A stretch of 64,000 nucleotides of DNA from positions 1 to 64,000 of the forward strand of contig NZ_FOGH01000007.1 of NCBI RefSeq assembly GCF_900111165.1. The letters are read 5' to 3'. This document shows positions 38,238 through 46,400 of this stretch, piece after piece. Both the position numbers and the translations under genes were made by a program. The notes beneath the pieces were generated by a model, which saw nothing but the letters and a program-made list of their open reading frames with translations, searched no databases and was not told the origin of the DNA. The DNA comes from Nitrosomonas sp. Nm51. GTDB lineage: Bacteria > Pseudomonadota > Gammaproteobacteria > Burkholderiales > Nitrosomonadaceae. The number at the start of each line of letters is the position of its first letter. Position 1 is the first letter of the stretch.

Positions 38238-41143
38238 AAAACAAAGATCCGGAAAAATCACCGGCGGCCACATTCGAATCCGGCCAAGAGTCTGCGCCAA
38301 AGGCAACCCAAACGATACCCATTGACCTGATTTCCGGAATGGAAACAATTCTGGACCAGAACAACACCTATATATTTATCAAGGATACTGCGGGGCGCTA
38401 TATTTTTGTGAACCGGGCTGTGAAGGAACTTTTCAATAAGCCGCTCGAGGAGATCATCGGCTATGATGACAGTCAGTTTTTCGACCTGGGACTTTCAAAT
38501 GAATTGATGCTGAATGACCGCCATGTTATGGAACACGGCGAAACCATAGAACGAGAAGAAAAGAATATCGTCAAATCGACCGGTGAAGAAAAAATTTACT
38601 GGACGGTCAAAAAACCCGTGCGCAATGAACAAAGGCGGATTGTTGGCATGTGCGGCATCTCTACTGACATCACCGCACGAAAACGCGCTGAAATTGCACT
38701 GTGCAAACTGAACAAAAGACTCGATTTTCTTCTATCTTCATCGCCTGCAATCATCTATACATGCAAAGCCTCCCCACCCTATACGCCGACATTCATCAGC
38801 GATAATCTCACCAAAATTCTTGGCTATACAGTGGAGGAATTTCTCGATACGCCGGATTTCTGGGCGGAACACATTCATCCGCAAGACCGCGACCGCGTGC
38901 AGGCCGATTTACATTATATGTTTACCAACGGTAAACATATTCATGAATACCGGTTTCAGCACCACAACGGCGACTGGCTGTGGATGAGAGGTGAACTGTA
39001 CACGGTAACATGCCCGGAAGGCGATACTGTGGAGTTGATCGGTTACTTCATCGAAATCACCGACCGCAAAGAAAAAGAACATGCACTGACCGAATCCCAC
39101 CATTTGCTTAAAACGGTTATCGATACCGCACCGGTACGCATTTTCTGGAAGGATACTGAATCCCGGTTTCTGGGCTGCAATCGCGCTTTTGCCGATGATG
39201 CCGGAGAAACCGGCCCTGAGAAAATTATTGGCAAAAAAGACTGCCAGTTGAACTGGAAAGCGCAGGCCAAGCGCAATTACGAAGATGATCAAAAGGTTAT
39301 CAATACCGGCATTGCCAGGCTTGACTGTGAAGAATCGCGGACCGCGCCTGATGGAAAGACTATCTGGTTGCGAACATCCAAAGCGCCGTTGCGCAATGTT
39401 AACAACGAAATAATCGGTGTGCTCGGCATTTATCAGGATATTACCAAACAAAAAGAAAACGAAGATTACATGATGCTTGCCACTACCATCTATCAATTAA
39501 GTAGTGAAGCCATCATGGTAACCGATGAAAATAACAGGATCATGGCGATCAATCCCGCTTTCACGCGCATAACCGGCTATGCGTTGGCCGATGTGGCCGG
39601 TAAAGATCCCAGAATCTTTCAATCCGGGAAGCAAAGCAAATCTTTTTACAGGAAAATGTGGCAGAAACTCCTGCAGGAAGATCATTGGCAGGGTGAAATA
39701 TGGGACCGCCATAAAAACGGAAATATTCATGCGAAATGGTTAAATATCAGCGTTATCCGTAATGCCGATAACAGCATATATTGTTATGTGGCGCAGTTTT
39801 CGGATATTACCGAGAAAAAGCGGCAGGATGAACTGCTCTATAAACAGGCAAACTACGACCCGCTCACCGGTTTGCCTAATCGGAACTTGTTCAAGGATCA
39901 GCTTAACAGAGAAATCAGAAAATCGCATCGCAATGGACGGACGCTGGCATTATTGTTTCTCGATCTGGATCGTTTCAAGGATATCAATGACACACTCGGT
40001 CATGATAAAGGAGACAAGCTGCTCGAGGAGGTTGCCCTGCGTCTTCTGTCCTGCGTGCGTAAAACAGACACCGTTGCGCGCATGGGCGGCGATGAGTTTG
40101 CCATTATCCTGCCGGAGATAGATAAAAAAGCACGCATTGAAACGATTGCCGGGAATATTATTCACAAACTGAGCACGCCGTTTAAACTTGAGAAGAAGCA
40201 TGCCGGTCATGATATTTCAACCAGTATCGGCATTGTGGTCTATCCAGACGACGGCACCGACATGAAGTCCTTAATGAAGCACGCGGATCAGGCGATGTAT
40301 GCGGCAAAATTGGCGGGGCGCAACCGTTTTAACTACTTTACAAGCGCCATGCAGCAGGCCGCGTATGAAAAAATGGTGCTCACGCATGATTTGCGGCAGG
40401 CGTTGGACCGTAATGAATTGCAAGTCTATTACCAGCCCATACTTGACCTGAAAAACGGCCTGATTTGTAAAGCGGAGGCGTTGTTGCGCTGGATTCATCC
40501 GCAGCGCGGCATGATCGGCCCGCAAATCTTTATTCCTCTGGCAGAGGAAAGCGGGCTGATCAAGCAAATCGGGGAAATGGTATTTAATAAAACAATCGCC
40601 AGTATCAAACAATGGCAAAGCCGGTTTGGCTATCTTCTGCAAGTCAGCATCAATATGTCTTCCACGCAACTGAGCCTGTTGAAAAAGAATCAATGGTCGG
40701 ATTATCTGGCCCGGCAGGGATTGCCGGGCCATTGTATTAACGTTGAGATTACAGAAGGCCTGCTGTTAAAAGACACGCCTGTTGTAAAGCGGCGGTTAAT
40801 GGAGTTTCTTGACGCTGGAATAGAAGTGTCCATCGACGATTTCGGCACCGGCTTTTCCTCGCTTTCCTATCTCAAAAAATTCGATATTGACTACCTCAAA
40901 ATAGACCAGTCCTTCACGAAGCATTTAACCGACAACGACACCGACCATGCCCTGGTTGACGCCATTGTTGTAATGGCGCACAAACTGGATATCAAGACGA
41001 TAGCGGAAGGGGTGGAAACGGAAACGCAGCGGGATATGCTCGTTGCTATCGGCTGCGATTATGAACAAGGCTTCCGGTATTCGCCCGCCGTTACTGCGGA
41101 AGCACTTGCCGGGTTGCTTCAACAACAGCAGGATCAGGCATGA
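38234..41143 (+). CDS. Four-PAS GGDEF-EAL cyclic-di-GMP enzyme
   Basis: This 969-residue cytoplasmic protein has four PAS-type sensor domains (about 33-150, 165-280, 290-410 and 415-535), then GGDEF (about 540-700) and EAL (about 715-955) domains. Both catalytic cores look intact. ARMGGDEFAII has the GGDEF signature near residue 617, with the RxxD inhibitory site (RKTD) just upstream. KAEALLRW near 747, EITEG, DDFGTGFSSL and KIDQSF give the EAL metal and catalytic residues. It could both make and break cyclic di-GMP, so the net direction is unknown. It overlaps mtnA by 4 bases. No membrane helix is visible; PAS ligands are unknown. Confidence 0.93.
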   Translation: MKNKDPEKSPAATFESGQESAPKATQTIPIDLISGMETILDQNNTYIFIKDTAGRYIFVNRAVKELFNKPLEEIIGYDDSQFFDLGLSNELMLNDRHVMEHGETIEREEKNIVKSTGEEKIYWTVKKPVRNEQRRIVGMCGISTDITARKRAEIALCKLNKRLDFLLSSSPAIIYTCKASPPYTPTFISDNLTKILGYTVEEFLDTPDFWAEHIHPQDRDRVQADLHYMFTNGKHIHEYRFQHHNGDWLWMRGELYTVTCPEGDTVELIGYFIEITDRKEKEHALTESHHLLKTVIDTAPVRIFWKDTESRFLGCNRAFADDAGETGPEKIIGKKDCQLNWKAQAKRNYEDDQKVINTGIARLDCEESRTAPDGKTIWLRTSKAPLRNVNNEIIGVLGIYQDITKQKENEDYMMLATTIYQLSSEAIMVTDENNRIMAINPAFTRITGYALADVAGKDPRIFQSGKQSKSFYRKMWQKLLQEDHWQGEIWDRHKNGNIHAKWLNISVIRNADNSIYCYVAQFSDITEKKRQDELLYKQANYDPLTGLPNRNLFKDQLNREIRKSHRNGRTLALLFLDLDRFKDINDTLGHDKGDKLLEEVALRLLSCVRKTDTVARMGGDEFAIILPEIDKKARIETIAGNIIHKLSTPFKLEKKHAGHDISTSIGIVVYPDDGTDMKSLMKHADQAMYAAKLAGRNRFNYFTSAMQQAAYEKMVLTHDLRQALDRNELQVYYQPILDLKNGLICKAEALLRWIHPQRGMIGPQIFIPLAEESGLIKQIGEMVFNKTIASIKQWQSRFGYLLQVSINMSSTQLSLLKKNQWSDYLARQGLPGHCINVEITEGLLLKDTPVVKRRLMEFLDAGIEVSIDDFGTGFSSLSYLKKFDIDYLKIDQSFTKHLTDNDTDHALVDAIVVMAHKLDIKTIAEGVETETQRDMLVAIGCDYEQGFRYSPAVTAEALAGLLQQQQDQA

Positions 41144-41604
41144 AAAATTATGAATGTTGCCGAACATGTCGCACCGCGCAGCCAATCGTGTCTGTGTCGG
41201 AATTTTTTACATTTTATTGTGAACGTAAAAACGGTGCCGGACGTGGCTGTTCCTGTATTTACTTGAGGGTGTTAACAACTAACGAGTGTTGCTGCCGGTG
41301 TTAGAGCATGCGTCCTGCGTACAGTGTCACACTCATCTGCTTCATCTGCCGCATTTACTTCGAAGAAATCCCGTCAAAACAAAGGTAAAACCGGATCTTT
41401 ATCCAAAATAAACAAGTACGTTACACCTGTTTTAACCGCCTGTTAGTAATGTCGGAATATTTAACACTTCAAATGTGTCTGTAAATTCTTTCGTATCGCG
41501 TAAAAAGAATTATACATATTAGTCAATAAATTATATTTTATGGCATGGAAATTGCATGATATTTTTGTTAACAATGGTCCGAAACTTGAACTTGCATAGA
41601 GGCG
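41144..41604. other. Intergenic region carrying a sigma-54 promoter
   Basis: No gene is supported in these 460 bases. The right part holds the sigma-54 site described separately. The long upstream stretch is what a sigma-54 activator would need for its binding sites. Confidence 0.5.
41541..41556 (+). promoter_or_regulatory. Sigma-54 (RpoN) promoter
   Basis: TGGCATG at 41541-41547 and TTGCA at 41552-41556 give the -24 GG and -12 GC pairs with exactly 10 bases between them, the strict spacing of sigma-54 promoters (TGGCACG, 4 bases, TTGCW). The start of transcription would be near 41568. It would drive the small decayed frame at 41638 and the LuxR-type gene at 41988. An RpoN activator must exist elsewhere. 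Confidence 0.7.
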
Positions 41605-41637
41605 TTGCTTTATGAATGGCATACAAAAAACAGTCGA

Positions 41638-42016
41638 ATGGTTTTTGGATTCATATTGCTATTGCTCGCTAGCGCCACCTGGGCCAAGCCTGTTAACGTA
41701 ATTACGCGCATCGGTATTCATTTCCACTCCGTGCCAATTGTGGCTTTTAAAGCCAGGCTTGAAAAAGCATTGAGCGGCGTAATACCGGTTTTCCGGAGTC
41801 AGAAGTCTTTAAACGGCTGTATCAATGCAGCCCGTTTTTGCACAAGGCAGGAAAAATACGTAAGAAATCCTGGTTAACATTAATGGCAACACCATAACGA
41901 TAAACAGATTGATTCAAGCGCCTCGGGTTTCGCACGCAACCGCACGTACAACAAATTCAAAAACATTTTGTCAGGAAGGAGCATGCAGTGGCGCATATCG
42001 AGACCGATTTAAATGA
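41638..42016 (+). pseudogene. Small exported protein, probably frameshifted (STN-domain-like)
   Basis: From the ATG at 41638 the frame encodes a good signal peptide (VFGFILLLLASATWA, cleavage before KPV) and then about 60 residues, stopping at 41877. A +1 frame continues with VNINGNTITINRL, which resembles the end of secretin/TonB short N-terminal (STN) domains. That suggests one frameshift in a small STN protein. The second frame stops at 42014-42016, overlapping the next gene's start. The homology is weak; it could also be a genuine short secreted peptide. Confidence 0.35.
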
Positions 42017-42782
42017 TTATGTTGAATCGCTCTATCGAACAAAGAATTTCGAACAGGCTTTTGTCGTTTTTGAAACTTACGCGCTTAAATTTGGGCTGAG
42101 CGGCGTATTTTATATTTACGTTCCCCGTTTTCCCATGGATTCTGGCTCGGCAAGCAAACCGGCATTGCATGTTTCACAACACCTGAGTCCGGCGTGTATT
42201 AGTCACCTGCTTGACACCGGCTTTGGTCAGCCTGATCCATCGTTTAATTCGTCATTGAACGATGCAATGGATGCTATGGAATGGCAAATAAAAAATTGTG
42301 AAGATTGCGGGAGAACAACGAATCGCATTGCTGCGAGTGAATCAAAACATGGCAATGCCGCCAGCGGCATTGCCATGCGGCTCATGTCCAGCGAAAAGGG
42401 GGTTGCCATGGCCGGTTTCGTTCGCTGTCATTCCGGGCTGGACGGTGCGCTTAACACGCTTAACAATAAAATCGTCGACAAACTGGTCCTCAGCGCAAAG
42501 CTGTTTCACAGCATGGTCATATCAAATCTATGCCATATCGGCCATGTTCTCAGACCTGTGCTCAGCGTGCTCAATGATACCGAAAGATGTTTTCTTCAGA
42601 AGCTCGCGCAAGGCAAGTCTCTGACCCAGATATCGCACGAACTCGGCAAAAGCGAAAAATATCTTGACCGCGTGATGTTGAGAATACGGCAGAAACTGTC
42701 GGGTGTAAGCGCGGACGAACCACCAAAAATCAACCGCAATCAGGTGTTATATTACGCCGGGTTGCTTAATTTCTTCGACTGA
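41988..42782 (+). CDS. LuxR-type transcription regulator with divergent sensor domain
   Basis: This 264-residue regulator has a LuxR/GerE helix-turn-helix at about residues 190-245 (LNDTERCFLQKLAQGKSL, then ISHELGKSEKYLDRVMLRIRQKL). The N-terminal 180 residues (FETYALKFGLSGVFYIYVPRF) have the rough plan of autoinducer-binding domains, but the usual conserved tryptophan and tyrosine positions are not obvious, so the ligand is unknown. The GTG start has AGGAAGGAG 6-7 bases upstream. It is downstream of a sigma-54 promoter and upstream of the giant-protein locus, which it may control. Confidence 0.8.
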   Translation: MAHIETDLNDYVESLYRTKNFEQAFVVFETYALKFGLSGVFYIYVPRFPMDSGSASKPALHVSQHLSPACISHLLDTGFGQPDPSFNSSLNDAMDAMEWQIKNCEDCGRTTNRIAASESKHGNAASGIAMRLMSSEKGVAMAGFVRCHSGLDGALNTLNNKIVDKLVLSAKLFHSMVISNLCHIGHVLRPVLSVLNDTERCFLQKLAQGKSLTQISHELGKSEKYLDRVMLRIRQKLSGVSADEPPKINRNQVLYYAGLLNFFD

Positions 42783-43043
42783 TACTCTTTCAATTTGATA
42801 TTGCCGTGTTCAGTGAGCTTGTCAGTGACCATGGAAAGGCGTGTCTTGCAGGTAATAGCATTCTATTTCCAAAAGGCATAACGCAGTCCATGGGCGTTGA
42901 CAAGCTCACCCACAGGGCGTTACCGTGGTGTCCTGCAACCGCGTTGCAGTACTTGAAAAGGGAACAGCCCTTCCCTGTGTACTGCGCCTTGTTGCATAAC
43001 ACCACGGTAGCGCTGTACCCGGCAATATCAAGTTGAAAGAGTA
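42783..43043. mobile_element. 261-bp MITE-like element with 24-bp terminal inverted repeats
   Basis: The ends 42783-42806 and 43020-43043 are inverted copies with a single mismatch (starting TACTCTTTCAA). Both end with TA, which fits TA target duplication of IS630/mariner-type elements. Inside are two more perfect stems. GTGAGCTTGTCA (42813-42824) pairs with TGACAAGCTCAC (42898-42909). ACCGTGGTGT at 42922-42931 pairs with ACACCACGGT (42999-43008), and that hairpin also contains GCAGTAC/GTACTGC and AAGGG/CCCTT stems. There is no coding capacity of note. It begins at the base after the LuxR-type stop codon. Confidence 0.75.
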
Positions 43044-43470
43044 CTGGTTTTTACAGAGATCGGTAATAAATCCAGGCAAGCCCTTTCCCACTTTTCCCGC
43101 TTTTTCCCGCCGCATCATTTGATGTTGCCCCGCCATTGCTGGTAACCATGCTGTTGGCACAGCAAATCATAGAAAACCGGTTCAAACCGGCTGTCATTTG
43201 AAATTCACCAGCCGACGCGCTGTGCGCTGTGTCGACTTATCCATTTGCTGCGTTACACGATAAACCGGCCAACCGGAAATACTAACCTGTTATCCCATCT
43301 CTGACAAGATAGTAAATTCCATCTTACCAAACGCACTTATTTGGATTTAAATGTCCCCCAAACTCAATCGATTGCAATGGTTGGTCTCAATTACATAATA
43401 AGTGAGTGAGAACACCCCCTAGTGCTTCAGAACTTTTTATTTTGTTAACAAAAAATATAAGGATCGTCAG
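43044..43470. other. Intergenic region upstream of the first DUF4347 gene
   Basis: No gene. It contains GAACACCCCCTAGT at 43410-43423 and an AAGGA ribosome binding site before 43471. The AT-rich stretch 43430-43455 could hold the promoter. Confidence 0.5.
43410..43423. promoter_or_regulatory. GAACACCCCCTAGT motif, copy 2
   Basis: It lies 48 bases upstream of the DUF4347 gene start and matches the motif at 16950-16962 with one extra C. It is placed where an activator or operator site would be. The identity of the regulator is unknown. Confidence 0.35.
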
Positions 43471-46400
43471 ATGCTGCAACACAAACCCAATACTGAAAAT
43501 GCACAAAAACTGTTAATTATCGACGCAGACGTTTTGGATGCTGAAATACTGCTCAAAGACCGCAAACCGGGTTATCAGGTTATCCGGCTCGATCCAGCAT
43601 CGGAACCCGTCACGCAGCTGACCGATGCCATTCATCAACATGCGCCGGTGCAGGAAATCGTTCTGGTCGCGCACGCCATCCCCGGACAGATCCATTTTTC
43701 CGGCGGTTTAATCGGTTCGACGCAGCTTGAACGGCACCAACAGCAGCTGCAGGCATGGCGCAAGTCATTGTCACATGACGCCAAACTTTGTGTGTATGCG
43801 TGCGAGCTGGCGGCTGGTGAGGAAGGAACTAACTTTATCAATTTATTGAGCGATCTTACTGGTGCTGAAGTTGCTGCGTCGAGTTTGCCGGTAGGCAAAA
43901 CAGAAACATCCTGGAATTGGGATTTGGATTGTTTGACCAAATTTTTTGAAGTTCCAATTCCATTCAGCAGGAATTCCGTTGAAACGTATCGGTATACGCT
44001 TGCACCCGAGATCAGCATTGCCGGAACAAGCGCTATTGAGGACGGCTTCCTAGAATTTGTCGTGACATTATCGGAAGCATCTTTAGGTGAAGTCCGAATA
44101 CCTTACCGGACACTGGAAGACGCTGGTACAGCGCTGGGAAACTTCAACGATTTCGATGAAGTTACTAACACACTGGTGATTCCGGCAGGGCAAACGAGTG
44201 GGACGATTTTTATCAATACGAGAGCCGACAATTTTGATGAGGCTGACGAAAGCGTCATTCTTGAATTGTTCGATCCGGAAAATGCAGTGTTTCCGAATGG
44301 TGCGGGGAATTTGCGCGCAACCGGCGTGATTTTGGACAATGACGGCAGCGGTAACGACCGTGCGTTATTCGTCAGTCAGGTGAAGATGGTCGAAGGAGAT
44401 AACGGCTCACAGCAGGCTGTCTTTGATGTGCAATTATCCGAGCCTTCAAGCAACGCAATTACGCTGAATTATACGACTTCTGACGGTTCGGCGCTGGCCG
44501 GGCAGGATTATCAGGCGCAAACAGGCAGCGTGACATTCAATCCCGGTGAAACGCTGAAAAGCGTGGCGGTGCCGATCATTGGCGACACGATTGCGGAAGC
44601 CAATGAATTTTTTAATCTGGTGGTCACGCCAACGGTAGCAATTGCCAATGGTGTGGATGGCGCGGTAGGCACGGCAATCATCCAGGACGATGACACCAGC
44701 ACAACAATGCCGGAGATCAGCATTGCCGGAACAAGCGCTATTGAGGACGGCTTCCTAGAATTTGTCGTGACATTATCGGAAGCATCTTTAGGTGAAGTCC
44801 GAATACCTTACCGGACACTGGAAGACGCTGGTACAGCGCTGGGAAACTTCAACGATTTCGATGAAGTTACTAACACACTGGTGATTCCGGCAGGGCAAAC
44901 GAGTGGGACGATTTTTATCAATACGAGAGCTGATAATTTTGATGAAGCGGACGAGAGTGTAGTGCTTGAGCTGTTCGAGCCCGTAAATGGGGTGTTCCCT
45001 GACGGCGTTGAAACATTGCAGGCTACCGGCATCATTTTGGATAACGATGGAACCGGTAACAACTTGGGTCTATTCGTCGGCAATGCCCAAATCGTCGAAG
45101 GTGAAAATAACTTCACGCGAGAAGTCGCTGTTCCGATTCATCTTTCCCGACCTTCTGATCAAACCCTGACATTCCAATACCAGACTGCGGACGATACAGC
45201 CATAGCCGGTTCGGACTATACCGCCCAGTCGGGTACGGTGACTTTCCTGCCGGGCGAAACATTGACTGCGGTGCATATCCCTGTGATTGGTGATGATATT
45301 ACAGAAAATAGTGAAACATTCACTTTGACTGTTACACCGACAGCAGCGATTGCGAATGGTTCGGATGGGGGGACGGGGACGGTAACTATCATTGACGGCA
45401 ACGAGTCTGGCCCAAATAATCCGCCGGTAGCGCAAGACGATGCGTTTGCAACAGACGAAGACACCAGTGTGTCCGGTAATGTGCTGGTTGACAACGGCAA
45501 CGGCGCGGATTCCGATCCGGATGGCGACACGCTCAGCGTCAGCAGCACCGGTGTGATTGCCACCGCGCTGGGCGCAAGTGTGACGGTCAACGCGGATGGC
45601 ACATTTGATTATGATCCGAACGGCCAGTTTGAGTCGCTGGACGACACGGAATCGACTACAGACTCATTTGCTTACACCTTGTCCGATGGCAATGGCGGCA
45701 CCGACACGGCAACGGTTTCAATAACGATCAACGGCGTAAATGATGCGCCGGTCGCACAGCCCGACAGCGTCAGCACCGATGAGGACACAATCCTGAACGG
45801 CAACGTCCTGAACGATAACGGCAATGGCGCGGACAGTGATGTTGAAGGTGACGTATTATCGGTGACCGCTGAAAACATCACAACTGCGGCAGGTGCACTG
45901 GTGACCCTGAATGCAGACGGTACGTTCAGTTATGACCCGAACGGTCAGTTTGAAGCCCTGAATGACGGAAAGTCTGCTGTCGATTCGTTTACATACACAC
46001 TGTCCGATGGCGACCTGACCGACACTGAAACCGTTACGGTAACGGTCAATGGCATCACCGATGTGCCGGTGAATAATCCACCGGTAGCGCAGGACGATAC
46101 GTTTGCAACAGACGAAGATACCAATGTGGCGGGTAATCTGCTGGCCGACAACGGCAGCGGTGCGGATTCCGATCCGGATGGCGACACGCTCAGCGTCAGC
46201 AGCACCGGCGTGATTGCCACCGCGCTGAGCGCAAGTGTGACGGTCAACGCGGACGGCACATTTGATTATGATCCGAACGGCCAGTTTGAGTCGCTGGACG
46301 ACACGGAATCGACTACAGACTCATTTGCTTACACCTTGTCCGATGGCAATGGCGGCACCGACACGGCAACGGTTTCAATAACGATCAACGGCGTAAATGA

